DNA of 64,000 nt from Sphingobacteriales bacterium. GTDB lineage: Bacteria > Bacteroidota > Bacteroidia > Chitinophagales > Chitinophagaceae. The DNA lies in contig REAR01000058.1 in the NCBI GenBank assembly GCA_004295245.1, forward strand, positions 1 through 64,000, read 5' to 3'. The notes under the pieces were generated by a model. The model ran no database searches and was not told the DNA's origin. It was given only the letters and a program-made list of their open reading frames with translations. Shown here one piece after another: positions 17,384 to 28,600 of this stretch (position 1 is the first letter of the stretch; each line of letters begins with the position of its first letter). The translations under genes were made by a program, and so were the position numbers.

Positions 17384-18928
17384 ATGAAAAAGAATCTTCC
17401 TTTTTTAAGTGGCGCTTTATTTATTGCTGTTACGGTTGGTGCCATTCAATATATAGTCTTAAAAAGTACTGGTGGTGTTTTTTGCTACCCGTTGGATGAT
17501 ACATTTATTCATATGGCAGTGTCGGATAATATTGCGCAGCATGGCGTTTGGGGTATTACACCTGCTGAGTTTACCTCAACTTCTTCTTCTCCTTTTTTTA
17601 CGTTGCTGTTGGCACTATCAATAAAAATTTTCGGCGCTTCTATTTTTCTGCCTATTATTATAAGCAGTATTGGTACGTTTATTATTTTGCTGGCATTGCA
17701 ACAAGAATTGAATCGTTTTTCGCAGTTAACTATACTTAATAAAATACTAACCGTAATAACCGTGCTTGTTGTGGGTGCCTTGCCTGCATTAACATTATTG
17801 GGGATGGAGCATACTTTGCAAATAGCATTTACTTTATTGTATGTGCATGCCATTGCCAGTTATTTGCACACCAAACAGTCTGTCTATTTTAAACAAGCAT
17901 TGCTGTTTGGGTTTTTAATGGTTTTTACACGTTACGAAAACAGTTTTTTTATTGCAGGCAGTTTTGCGTTACTGGCTTGGGAAAAGCAGTGGAAGCAGGC
18001 AATTGTAATTGCCATTACCGGGGCATTGCCTATTTTGTTATTTGGTTTATATGCTAAAAGCCAGGGCGGCTTTTTTATTCCTAACTCAGTAATGATAAAG
18101 GCAAACCAGAATCTTAAATTCTTTTTCAATGGAGGCGCTTCTATTTTAGAAACAGCAAAAAGTATTACCGGGTTAATTGTTGCATGTTTGTTGCTTGCGG
18201 TGCAGCGATTAAAAGATCAAAATAAGGATCGTGATTTTTGGATATTGTGCTTGCTGGTTATTGCAGGTGTTATGCATGGGGCCTTGGCGCAATTTGGTTG
18301 GTTTTATCGCTACGAAGCTTATATTATTGTATTGGGTATTTTGCACCTTACTAAAATGGGGTTAAGCTGGTGGCAGCAAAACGGATGGGCTGTTTTAAAA
18401 AAGCAATGGGTGTTGGGTGCTGTATTTTTTTTATTGTTATTTAACCTGCCACTGCGGGGGGCCAACTCATTTAGAAATTCTGTAAGGGCTATTTATAATA
18501 TTTATGAGCAGCAATACCAAATGGCTTTATTTATGCAACAGTTTTATAAAGGACAAACTGTAGCCGCTAATGATATTGGTGCTATTACATACTATGGCAA
18601 ATTAAACACTATTGATTTATGGGGTTTAGGAAATAATAAAATAGCAGATGCCAGAAAAAATTTCTATTGGAACAATGAATTTTTACAACAAACGGTACAA
18701 ATCACCAATACCCGAATTGCTGTTATCTACGACTCGTGGTTTGATAAAGACCTTACTAAAACATGGCATAAAGTGGCTACCTGGGAAATGCCTTACAATT
18801 ATATTTGTGGCGATATAAAAGTGACCTTTTATGGTATTACAGATGCCGAAGCAACAACACTAAAAGATAAGCTGGTTGCTTTTCAATCTAAATTACCAAA
18901 GGATATAAAGGTGGAATATTTCAGGTAG
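17384..18928 (+). CDS. Polytopic membrane glycosyltransferase-like (GT-C type) protein
   Basis: GGVFCYPLDDTFIHMAVSDNIAQHGVWGITPAEFTSTSSSPFFTLLLAL early DD motif and multiple TM segments. Confidence 0.65.
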   Translation: MKKNLPFLSGALFIAVTVGAIQYIVLKSTGGVFCYPLDDTFIHMAVSDNIAQHGVWGITPAEFTSTSSSPFFTLLLALSIKIFGASIFLPIIISSIGTFIILLALQQELNRFSQLTILNKILTVITVLVVGALPALTLLGMEHTLQIAFTLLYVHAIASYLHTKQSVYFKQALLFGFLMVFTRYENSFFIAGSFALLAWEKQWKQAIVIAITGALPILLFGLYAKSQGGFFIPNSVMIKANQNLKFFFNGGASILETAKSITGLIVACLLLAVQRLKDQNKDRDFWILCLLVIAGVMHGALAQFGWFYRYEAYIIVLGILHLTKMGLSWWQQNGWAVLKKQWVLGAVFFLLLFNLPLRGANSFRNSVRAIYNIYEQQYQMALFMQQFYKGQTVAANDIGAITYYGKLNTIDLWGLGNNKIADARKNFYWNNEFLQQTVQITNTRIAVIYDSWFDKDLTKTWHKVATWEMPYNYICGDIKVTFYGITDAEATTLKDKLVAFQSKLPKDIKVEYFR

Positions 18929-19022
18929 TAATTTTTATTGCTTAAGTAATCAAAAATTTAATGGGCCTTGATTTTTTCTGCTAAGATGTTGTGTTGTATG
19001 ATCTGTAAGCTTTATGGCTTGG

Positions 19023-19949
19023 TTACTTATGTTTGGTAACCTTTACCCAATCTACCAGCATTTTACTTTCTCCTTTTTTAATAGACTGTAAACTGGTTTC
19101 TGCTAAACCATAATATGGTTTTGCAATGCCATTTATTTTAAATGGGTACACACCGCCTACAGCAAAATTCAGGATTAAATATTTGGAATTATTGAAAGCC
19201 CAGTCTCCAAAAAAATGGGTCATTGGTTTTGTTATCCTTAGCATTGGTATTTCATCGTATATAAAAAGCAGGGTGTCTGGTTTCCACTCCACAGTGTATA
19301 TATGCCATTGTGTTACGTCGTTGTTTTTAGGAAAATACATACGGTCAACAAGGGCAGCATCTCCGCTATATCCTTTACCATGTACTGCAGCGCTGGCCCA
19401 ATCTTTTTCACCAATATATTCCATTATATCAATCTCTCCTGTTTCAGGCCAATTGCCATTGCCAAGCATCCACCATGCGGGCCAGAGACCAGCACCATCT
19501 GGAAGTTTTATTCTTGCAGAAAAAGAACCATACGTGAATTCATGTTTACTCTTTGTATTGATTCGGCCAGAAATAAAATCAAATTTTTGTCCATCCTTAG
19601 TAAGGAAATTTGGAGTGAAAACTGGTTTTATTTGTAACGCTCCATTTTGCGCACCTTCTGCATCATTACCTTGCACAAGGGAAATAGTAGCTGCTGTATC
19701 AACATATGCTTGCAACTCATTGTTTACATGCACACCTGTAATCTCCTTATTCCATTTTGTCGTATCAAGCGATGGGGTAGAGAAGTCATCAAAGAAAACG
19801 ATTTCTTCTTCCTGTTGCGTCGTATTTAAATTTGCTGAGGTTGATTGACAGCGGGTCATTACAAATATGTTAGCTGCAGCAAATAGTAAAGTATAGATAA
19901 TATTTTTTTTCATCTGGATAGAAATTAAATAGTTGTTGGTTTTATACAC
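19023..19949 (-). CDS. Glycoside hydrolase family 16 (beta-glucanase/laminarinase-like) lipoprotein
   Basis: Lipobox-like VMTRCQS; FFDDFSTPSLDTTKWNKE...WPETGEIDIMEYIGE catalytic EIDIME. Confidence 0.92.
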   Translation of the reverse strand: MYKTNNYLISIQMKKNIIYTLLFAAANIFVMTRCQSTSANLNTTQQEEEIVFFDDFSTPSLDTTKWNKEITGVHVNNELQAYVDTAATISLVQGNDAEGAQNGALQIKPVFTPNFLTKDGQKFDFISGRINTKSKHEFTYGSFSARIKLPDGAGLWPAWWMLGNGNWPETGEIDIMEYIGEKDWASAAVHGKGYSGDAALVDRMYFPKNNDVTQWHIYTVEWKPDTLLFIYDEIPMLRITKPMTHFFGDWAFNNSKYLILNFAVGGVYPFKINGIAKPYYGLAETSLQSIKKGESKMLVDWVKVTKHK

Positions 19950-20977
19950 TATTGATAAACTCTGATGTAGTCAATTTCAAGTGAAGCAGTATTAAAGGCA
20001 GGATCTATCTGCCCACCAAATGTGCCCCCCATGGCTAAATTGATAATAAAGAAGAAATTTTGATTAAATGCAGTTGTATTATTGTTAGCAAAAGTGTAGA
20101 AAATAGTATTGTCAACAGAAATTTTAATACTGCTTGACGTCCATTCTAATGTATAGATATGAAAATCGGTAGTGGCGTTAGATATTACTGTAGTTGCACC
20201 ATCTGCATTACCTCCAGAGCGGCCGGGATAATGTAACGTGCCAAATATCCGATTCAAATCGTTGCCTTTATGCTCCATAATATCTATTTCGCCGCAAGCG
20301 GGCCACCCAGCACTATTAATATTATTACCAAGCATCCAAATAGCTGGCCATGTGCCACCACCGGCCGGTAACTTGGCTCGGGCTTCAACTTTACCATATT
20401 TAAAGGAAAACTTATCTTTTGATAACAGCCGGGCAGAGGTATAAGAACTGCCACTAAAGTTTTCTTTTTTTGCTGTTATTTTAAGCATTCCATCAGATAC
20501 ACTGGCATTACCAAGGCTATTTGTATAATACTGTAATTCAGCATTACCCCATCCACCGGCGCCAATATCAAACCCCCATTTAGAGGGGTTCGGTGCGCCA
20601 GCTGTTTCAAACTCTTCAGCCCAAATTAAGCTTAGGGCTACTGTTACACTTATTTGAATAGACTTAGATATTGTTTGGCCACTTGAACTTCTTGCTAATA
20701 CTTTTACAGTGTAGCTACCCGATGTTGGATAGCGATAAGTAACAGTACCGTTTGCTACTGTTTGAAAAACACCATTTCCATAATCATATTCATAGGCTAC
20801 TGTGTTGGTAGCCGTAGCTGTAAAAGTAACATTGCCACTATTGTCTGTGCTTATTACAGCATTTAATTGAAGATCGCTAGGTGTATTAGAACTACTTGCG
20901 CCACCACCCTTGTCCTTACCGCAAGATAAAGACAGGAGGGAGAGTAATAGTATACTTAAAAATGAATATTGTTTCAT
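19949..20977 (-). CDS. GH16 beta-glucanase lipoprotein with N-terminal PKD-like domain
   Basis: LSLSCGKD lipobox; PKD YEYDYGNGVFQTVANGTVTYRYPTSGSYTVKV; WPACGEIDIMEHKGND. Confidence 0.93.
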   Translation of the reverse strand: MKQYSFLSILLLSLLSLSCGKDKGGGASSSNTPSDLQLNAVISTDNSGNVTFTATATNTVAYEYDYGNGVFQTVANGTVTYRYPTSGSYTVKVLARSSSGQTISKSIQISVTVALSLIWAEEFETAGAPNPSKWGFDIGAGGWGNAELQYYTNSLGNASVSDGMLKITAKKENFSGSSYTSARLLSKDKFSFKYGKVEARAKLPAGGGTWPAIWMLGNNINSAGWPACGEIDIMEHKGNDLNRIFGTLHYPGRSGGNADGATTVISNATTDFHIYTLEWTSSSIKISVDNTIFYTFANNNTTAFNQNFFFIINLAMGGTFGGQIDPAFNTASLEIDYIRVYQ

Positions 20978-21078
20978 TTGTTATTAATTACAACCATTGA
21001 AATGTATAAACCTAAAATATTATCAAAGTGCTTACTAATTGATTCATTTAAACAAAGGATAAACTATTGATAGTTTAC

Positions 21079-21978
21079 TTACGGCTTTGGTTTTAGTTTT
21101 TGATACCAAGCATTACCATCAGCACCAATATTTCTTAGATGTATGCTAGTGCTAGTTGCAGATAGTATTTCATAGGTTGTGCCACCTGTGCCAAAATTGA
21201 TGATTCCGTTTCCAGGTGCAGTAAACTGAATGCGGGTAGAATTAGCCGGAGTAGATGCTGATGTGGCATCCATAAATGCCAGTTGTTTATTGCCACCTGT
21301 ATTAATACCGTAACACCCATCACCTCCTCCCATACCGTAAAAGGCGGTAGCAGCAGCAATAGAAAAGGATTGACCTTTGTTATTGATGTTCATAGAAATT
21401 CTATTGAGTACATCTTTTGAAAATGTTATTTCATCGTCATAGGCACAAGCCTCTCTTGTATTGGGTCCTGCTGAATAGTAGTTTGGAAAAAATAAATCAT
21501 TTTGGCCAACTCCAAAATGCCCTTGTGCATCGTTGTCTGTTACCCAAACTTTTGAAGAGCCATTAGTAAAAGCTTGTAAAATAGCCGTTGGAATTTCAAA
21601 TGCAACAAAAACAGTGATTTTTTTACTGATAGTTGAAATAGCGCCGCCAGTACCAATTGCATTAACAGAAATGGTGTAACTAAAAGTACCTGGATTACTG
21701 TATTTATGAGTCAGGGTTCCGGACGGAACAACCATTGAAGTGCCATCGCCAAAATCAATATTATACGTTAATGCATTAGATGAAGTGGTTGTTATCGTTA
21801 CGTTTCCGGTTCCATTTCCATTCGGATTGGTACCATCAATTCCTTGTACAACAGTAGTAAGTTTAAGTTCGGTAGGTGTTTTTATCTCTCCAAACTTGTA
21901 TTCTTCTTTTTTGCAACCTGTGCAAATAGAGAATACACTAATTAGTATGATTGCTATAGATTTTATATTCTTAATCAT
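21079..21978 (-). CDS. PKD-domain lipoprotein, probable surface glycan-binding protein (SusE/F position)
   Basis: CTGCKKEEYKFGEIKTPTEL; NIDFGDGTSMVVPSGTLTHKYSNPGTFSYTISV; located in the PUL. Confidence 0.75.
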   Translation of the reverse strand: MIKNIKSIAIILISVFSICTGCKKEEYKFGEIKTPTELKLTTVVQGIDGTNPNGNGTGNVTITTTSSNALTYNIDFGDGTSMVVPSGTLTHKYSNPGTFSYTISVNAIGTGGAISTISKKITVFVAFEIPTAILQAFTNGSSKVWVTDNDAQGHFGVGQNDLFFPNYYSAGPNTREACAYDDEITFSKDVLNRISMNINNKGQSFSIAAATAFYGMGGGDGCYGINTGGNKQLAFMDATSASTPANSTRIQFTAPGNGIINFGTGGTTYEILSATSTSIHLRNIGADGNAWYQKLKPKP

Positions 21979-21994
21979 GATTTATTTATTTTAA

Positions 21995-24070
21995 TTAGTT
22001 AAGTCTAATATCATCAAAATAATAAGTGTAATTAGAAGATCCATCTCCCATCGTTCCTAGATCAAAAATCAGAACAATTTTCTGATATGAATTTCCAATA
22101 TTGATAGCATTGAAATCAAATGTCAGTTCTTCCCATGCATTTGCAGTTGTAGTAGTAACTTCTTTTTCAAAGTTGATGCCTCCATTAGATGCATTTTCTA
22201 CTTTCAATAATACTTTTGCACCTATTCTTGGTGAAAAAACCTTGACTTTAAAAGTTCTCGACGAAGCAAAATTTATAGAGTTTACCAATTCTATAAAACT
22301 ACCGCCGTATACTTCACCGGTATTTTTTACCATTTTTGCTACTTTACTACTTGTATTGATACCTGAAGCACTTGGATTATTCACAACGGTGGCATTGCCA
22401 CCCCCAAAATCTACAAAGGGGTATGAGTATGTGGTTGATTGAAAATCTAATGGTAGTGCCAAGTAATTAGGCGTTGTATTTACGGGTAAGAAGGTTATGT
22501 CATCCCAGTAAAATACTTTACCAGTACCTGCATTTCCAAAATCAAAGAAAATAGAAGCCATGTTGTAGGTGTAAGAAAGGTTTATTGGAGCAGTACCAGA
22601 AGATTGATTGGCGAAATCAAAAATCAAAGTTTCCCAAGTATTGACAGCCTGTGTCATTGCTTCGGTTTCTACGGACCTTGTATTATTAGTGCGATCTTCT
22701 ACTTTCAATCTTATTCGTAATCCCGCAGTTGGTGAATATACACGTACACTCATTTGAGTTTTAGTAGCAGTGAAAGGAATAGGACTAGTGAACCCGGCTC
22801 CAATAGTAGTACCTGCCCAAACTTCTGCTCCGCCTGGCTTAGTTGTTTTTTTAACTTTATTACTTGCGTTTACAGGATCTGAAGCGTCAGCAGTAAGATT
22901 ATTTCCAAAATCAACAACTTCATAGTTAATGCCAGCCTGATCAAAACTAACCGGAAGACTGAGTAAGCTTACGGGCATTTGATTTACTAATCGGATATCG
23001 TCAAATAACCATGTAAAATTAGCTGAACCATCTCCTGATATTCCAAGATCAAAAATCAATACAATTTTTTGATAGGAGTTTGCTGTATTGATTGTTCTGA
23101 AATCAAAAGCCAGATCCTCCCAAGTATTGGCAACAGTGGTAATTACTTCTTTTTCAAATGAAATTCCACCATTGGTAAGGTTTTCTGTTTTCAACAATAC
23201 TTTTGCACCAACTCTAGGAGAGTAAACTTTCATTCGAAAAACTTTATTGCTGGAAAAATCAATCGGATTTCCTAACGTAATAAAACTGCCTCCCCAAACT
23301 TCGGGCGCATTTTTTACCAATTTACCCACTTTGGCAGACGTATTAATGCCATTCATGTGGGGGTTATTTATTTTTGTAGCAACCCCTCCACCAAAATCTG
23401 TAAAAGTATAATTGACGGTTAACGATTCAAAACTAATTGGTAATAATATAGGATCAGTTATTGTAATAGTAGTTGTGTAAGTTGTTGTAGCGGCACCACC
23501 ACTGTAAGCAATAACTTTTACCGTATAATTACCTACAGCTGCATAAGTATGACTTGGTGTTTGACCTTCTAAAAAGACCAATCCTGGTTCATTAGGTATA
23601 TCTCCAAAAAACACCCTGAAATTAGTTTCGTATAAAGCTGAAGCTGTAACATTTACTTTGAAATTATTGACTGGGTCGATAGTAACGGTTGCTGCTAAAT
23701 TTTCGGGAGCTTTAAAAGATACTGTGAGTGGCTTTGTTACTTCAGTTACTTTACCGGTAACACTACGGGCAACTATTTTTACGGTATAAACACCTTCTGG
23801 GTAGACATGTGTAGTGTTTTTGCCTGGTAGTACCAAAACAGGAGTATTTCCTCCATGCCCATAATAAACATCGTATTGAGCAACTCCATTGCCATTTGGC
23901 GTAATAGTAACAACACCAGTATTGTCTTGCGTAATTTCAAATAAAACAGACAATTCTTCTGGAGATGCCGCATTATTTACAAATGATAAGTCGTCATTTA
24001 TTTTTTTTTGGCAACTTAATAAAACAGTTATCAGTAATAAAACAAGGCCTATATATTTAACTGGTTTCAT
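21995..24070 (-). CDS. PKD lipoprotein with three tandem carbohydrate-binding-like beta-sandwich modules
   Basis: LLSCQKKIND lipobox; two PKD-like domains; three modules of type LPxxFES...FxDFGGG...KVxSPRxGAKVLLKxEN...FDDIRL. Confidence 0.8.
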   Translation of the reverse strand: MKPVKYIGLVLLLITVLLSCQKKINDDLSFVNNAASPEELSVLFEITQDNTGVVTITPNGNGVAQYDVYYGHGGNTPVLVLPGKNTTHVYPEGVYTVKIVARSVTGKVTEVTKPLTVSFKAPENLAATVTIDPVNNFKVNVTASALYETNFRVFFGDIPNEPGLVFLEGQTPSHTYAAVGNYTVKVIAYSGGAATTTYTTTITITDPILLPISFESLTVNYTFTDFGGGVATKINNPHMNGINTSAKVGKLVKNAPEVWGGSFITLGNPIDFSSNKVFRMKVYSPRVGAKVLLKTENLTNGGISFEKEVITTVANTWEDLAFDFRTINTANSYQKIVLIFDLGISGDGSANFTWLFDDIRLVNQMPVSLLSLPVSFDQAGINYEVVDFGNNLTADASDPVNASNKVKKTTKPGGAEVWAGTTIGAGFTSPIPFTATKTQMSVRVYSPTAGLRIRLKVEDRTNNTRSVETEAMTQAVNTWETLIFDFANQSSGTAPINLSYTYNMASIFFDFGNAGTGKVFYWDDITFLPVNTTPNYLALPLDFQSTTYSYPFVDFGGGNATVVNNPSASGINTSSKVAKMVKNTGEVYGGSFIELVNSINFASSRTFKVKVFSPRIGAKVLLKVENASNGGINFEKEVTTTTANAWEELTFDFNAINIGNSYQKIVLIFDLGTMGDGSSNYTYYFDDIRLN

Positions 24071-24096
24071 ATTTCTAATTTTAATTGTTATATGAT

Positions 24097-25608
24097 TTAG
24101 TACCCGGCATTTTGCGGTAATCCGGAAATGTTAATTTCAGTTTGTGGTATTGGGAAAACTTCATGCTTACCCGTTACAAATCCTGAAAGTTTACCGGCAG
24201 CCTGGCCGGTTCTAACTAAATCGAAAAACCGCTCGCCTTCCATAGCAAGCTCTAAACGACGTTCGTCTAGAATAGCTAAATAGAGAGTATTGCCACTGGC
24301 AGATATATCATGTAGTAAGTCTCCAAAAGCCCGACGTCTGACCAAATTCAAATAGGTTCTTGCTTTGGTATCGTTGGGTGCAGTAGCTTTATTATTCGCT
24401 TCAGCAGCCATTAATAAAACGTCTGCATATCGAATGGTTCGGAAATTATTTTCGTAGTTCAGTTCTATTTGTCCTGAAGTCTCCCCTTTTCTGGGCAGGT
24501 ATTTTTGGTTGTATAAGCCTGTGTTTTTGTATGGAGCTACCTGATAGGTAATATTATAGGATGGGTTCGCTGTTTTGTAAGCTTCAATATCTAATACTGT
24601 GCCTTCTTTTCTTTTATCACCTGTAGTGTAAGCCGCAGAAAGATTTTGTGTTGGTAAATTAGTGCTCCAACCTGCAGCATAGGGCATAGCAGCTGAACCA
24701 TTAATGCCTCTTATACCGCATTGCTGAACAGAGTGGTTACCTTGTCCTCTGTTTACATAAGACCAGTTGTAATAAGGTGAGCTATTAGAGTATTGAATTT
24801 CAAAAATTGACTCAGGCCCATTTTCACCTGCTTTTAGAAACATACCACTAAAGTCTGTAACAAGACTGAAAGCATTTGAAGATATAACAGTTTCTAATAT
24901 TGTAGCCGCCGCGTCATATTTTTTTTGATATAAATATACTTTACCTAATAAAGACTGTGCAGCATATTTTGTAATTCTTCCTTTATCTATTTGTATCGCA
25001 GGAAGTACAGCAATAGCATTATTTAAATCTATTTCAATTTGCTTATAAATTTCTGCTTTGGAAGCTTTGCCAATTGTCTTTGATTCGCTTAATCCTAATC
25101 TCTTATCAACGAATAAAGGAACATCTCCAAAAAACTTTACCAAATGAAAATAATAATAAGCCCTAAGAAAATATACTTCACCATATAAAGCATCCTTGCC
25201 CGCAAAATTAATTGTTTCACCAGCGAGGTTACTTGTTTTATACTGATGTAAGTAGTTCGCTCTATTAATCCCTTCGTAAGCTGCTTGCCAAAGCTCTGTA
25301 AGCGTGCCGTTGACAGGAGTATGGGAAAAATCATCAATTTGCTGCAAAGAGAGTACATCAGAAGCGTTTTCTCCGCCTGCAACAGAATTGTCGGAAGCAA
25401 TATCGCCAACAGGAACCGCTTGGTTCAACCATTGTATGGGTGTATATACGCTTACTGCCATTGTTCGATAATCAGATTCTGATTTCAAATAGGCCTCTTC
25501 TGTTATAAGAAAATCTTCTTTAGGGTCGTAATCAACCCATTTTTTACAGGAGGAATAAAGAAAAATTAAAAAAATGATGCTTACTGTTTTTATTTGAATA
25601 TTTTTCAT
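24097..25608 (-). CDS. SusD/RagB family nutrient-binding outer membrane lipoprotein
   Basis: SSCKKWVDYDP; ALYGEVYFLRAYYYFHLVKFFGDVPL; RYADVLLMAAEANNKA; DERRLELAMEGERFFDLVRTG. Confidence 0.97.
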   Translation of the reverse strand: MKNIQIKTVSIIFLIFLYSSCKKWVDYDPKEDFLITEEAYLKSESDYRTMAVSVYTPIQWLNQAVPVGDIASDNSVAGGENASDVLSLQQIDDFSHTPVNGTLTELWQAAYEGINRANYLHQYKTSNLAGETINFAGKDALYGEVYFLRAYYYFHLVKFFGDVPLFVDKRLGLSESKTIGKASKAEIYKQIEIDLNNAIAVLPAIQIDKGRITKYAAQSLLGKVYLYQKKYDAAATILETVISSNAFSLVTDFSGMFLKAGENGPESIFEIQYSNSSPYYNWSYVNRGQGNHSVQQCGIRGINGSAAMPYAAGWSTNLPTQNLSAAYTTGDKRKEGTVLDIEAYKTANPSYNITYQVAPYKNTGLYNQKYLPRKGETSGQIELNYENNFRTIRYADVLLMAAEANNKATAPNDTKARTYLNLVRRRAFGDLLHDISASGNTLYLAILDERRLELAMEGERFFDLVRTGQAAGKLSGFVTGKHEVFPIPQTEINISGLPQNAGY

Positions 25609-25628
25609 TGTAATAATTTTGAATGAGG

Positions 25629-28600
25629 TTATAGTTTAATATCGATACCAAAACTGTAAGTTCTGGCTTGAGGATAGGCTCCTCTGTCTATACCTGTATC
25701 CAGAATACCCCCTGCAATTTCTGGGTCATAGCCACTATATTTTGTGAGTGTCAATGCGTTTCTAATTTGAGCGTATACTCTTAACCTGCTTAAAAGCTTT
25801 TTTGTTGTGGATGGTGGGAAGGTATATCCTAACTGTAAGTTTTTAATTTTTATGAATGATCCATCTTCTACATAGCGATCTGAAACGCGGATATTGCTAT
25901 TGGCATCTGTAAAAGAATAACGCGGGTTTCTTGCATCGTTCGTTGTTCCGGGGCCTGTCCACCTTGCAAGTACCCCTCGGTACTTATTTGAATAATTTGC
26001 ATTTCTTTCATAAGCACTATATACTTCATTACCTACTGAAGCGTAAGTAAACATGTTAAAATCAAAATTTTTGTATTCTAAATTCAAATTCCATCCAATT
26101 GTAAAGTCCGGAAATGGATCGCCAATTTTTGTTTGATCGGCTGCATTTATTAAACCGTCTTTATTCATATCAACAAACCGGATATCGCCCGGCTGTGCGC
26201 CGGCTTGCGTGGCATGATTTGCTACTTCATCAGCCGTTTGAAATAATCCATCTGTTTTGTATCCAAAAAAATAACCCGGAGTGTATCCTTTTTCAAATAC
26301 AGTAACACTTTGACTTTGTCCATTAAAGTAATATCCGCCGAAAATTTTTGCTGTTCCGTCTGAATTAGTAGCCGTTACTTCGTTCTTTGCTTTTGTAAAC
26401 GTAATTGACGTATTTAGTTTTAATTTCTGAACAATCGTTTCGTTGTAAGTAACTGTCATGTCAATACCACTACTTTTAGTTGCGCCAATATTTGCTGTAG
26501 GAATTGGGATTGTACCCAAATAAAGGGAAGCTGAGGGAGTAAACAGCAAGCCATCCACTTCTTTTTGAAAGTAATCAGCAGAAATTGAAAATTTCCGTTT
26601 GAAAAAAGTAATATCAAAACCGGCATTTGCCTGTAATTGTTTTTCCCATCGCAGGTCATTATTAGCGGCAGATCCTATAGTAGCACCATTGTTAAAAATG
26701 CCACCAAAGGTATAGCCATTACTGTTTCCGGTAGGGCCATAACCAGTATTAACGCCGCCAGTAATGATGCGCACCAATTGAGGGTTTACATTTTCGTTGC
26801 CGATGGAACCGTAGCTACTTCTTATTTTAAGGTGATCAATAAACTCTGAGGTAAAGAATTTTTCTTTGCTAACTACCCAACCCAATGAACCTGAGAAAAA
26901 ATTAGCATATTTATTATTTTCTCCAAAGGCATATGAGCCATCCCTTCTTGCGGTAAATGATGCCAAATATTTTTCCTGGTAGTCATAGTTAATCCGGGAG
27001 AAATATGAAATATTTCTTCTGAAGTATTGATAATAGTAGCCAGAAAGAGCGTTAGAGTTTGTAGCATTATTATTACCGGTAGCGGCTGTAAAGTCTGCAA
27101 ACTCCCAAGAATTAAAAGGAACGTCCTGACGCGAAGCTCCGGCAGCGTTGCCAGAAATTTTTGCTAATGAAAACCCTAATATGGTTTCAAAATTGTGATC
27201 AGTATTTATCTTGAAGTTATAATTAGAAAATGATTCCCATGTATAGTTAAAATTACTTGTTTTTTCATGTGATACACTATTGTGTTCGCCTGGTTTTGCC
27301 GATCCATCAGCCAGCATAGTGTTATTGGTATTATTAATACCGTAGAAAATTAAGGGTGTGAAACTTTTTGCATTCCCATCGTATTTGGTGTAACCGAAAC
27401 GAGTAGTAATTTTCAGGTTTTTTAGAACATCGTATTGAAATTCTGCTTTCCCGTATAATTTGTTGCCAATATTTTTATTGTATGTGTTCTCAAGTTTAGT
27501 AAGCGGATTAAAAATTTCTGATAACAGCAAATTACTGAAGCCAAAAGTGCCTGCAGTATTGGGTACATTATTATAAATGGGTACTGTTGGATCAAAATTT
27601 AAAGCACTGCCAATAACACTATTAAAAGAATTTTCTTGTACTCCTTTACTGTCTAGTATTACAGCAGTAGTATTTAATATAAACTTCAATCGGGATGTTA
27701 AATCAAAACTAAGATTCGCCGTTAAATTTCCTCTTGTATATTTTGATTTATCAATTCCCCCAACAATTCCCCCCTGACTTACATAGCCAGCTGATAAAAA
27801 GTAAGTCATTTTATCACTTCCACCTCTTGCAGTTATATTGTGCGATTGTAAAGGGGCTTTTTTGAATATTTCTTTTTGCCAATCAGTACCTACCCCTAAT
27901 TTAGAAAGATCAGGAAAAATAATATTGCCTCCTGATACGGTACTGCCTTCATTAATCATTGCGGCGTATTCGGTTGCATTCAATACACCAATTGTATTCA
28001 AAACTTCCTGAATGCCATAATTTGCACTTATGGCTATATCTGGTTTCTGATTTTTTTTTCCTGATTTTGTCGTTACAACAATTACTCCGTTACCGCCTTT
28101 AACGCCATAAATGGCAGTTGTAGCAGCGTCCTTTAAAACATTTATTGATTCTATATCAGCAGGATTAATTGAATTGAAATCAGTAAGCGTTTGTGGAGAT
28201 CCGTCAATTATCACAACGGGATCGGTTCCTGAAAAAGAGGGAATTCCTCGTATTAACACGGTAGGTTTAGAACCGGGAGAACCATTTTGAATAACATTAA
28301 CCCCTGATGCCCTTCCTTGCAAGGCATCTTCTGTTCTAACTGGTCTAAGTTTTTCTATATCCGCACTTTTAATAGTGGATATGGCCCCAGAAACTTTAGT
28401 TATTTTTTGGGTGCCGTACCCAATAACTACAACATCAGTAAGTGTAGTCGTTGTGCTTTCCTCCAGCTGGATGTTAACGCTTAAAGCATTGTCAACTACT
28501 TTAAAATCAACAGGTTTCATTCCTGCATAACTGATTACAAGAACAACTCCTTTTTTCACGTTTTCAAGGGAGAAGTTTCCTTTACTGTCTGTAATGGAAC

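Noticed and set aside
19126-19848. 240-aa ORF antisense to the GH16 gene
   Set aside because: Fully antisense to a well-supported GH16 CDS; Cys/Ser/Pro-rich low-information translation.
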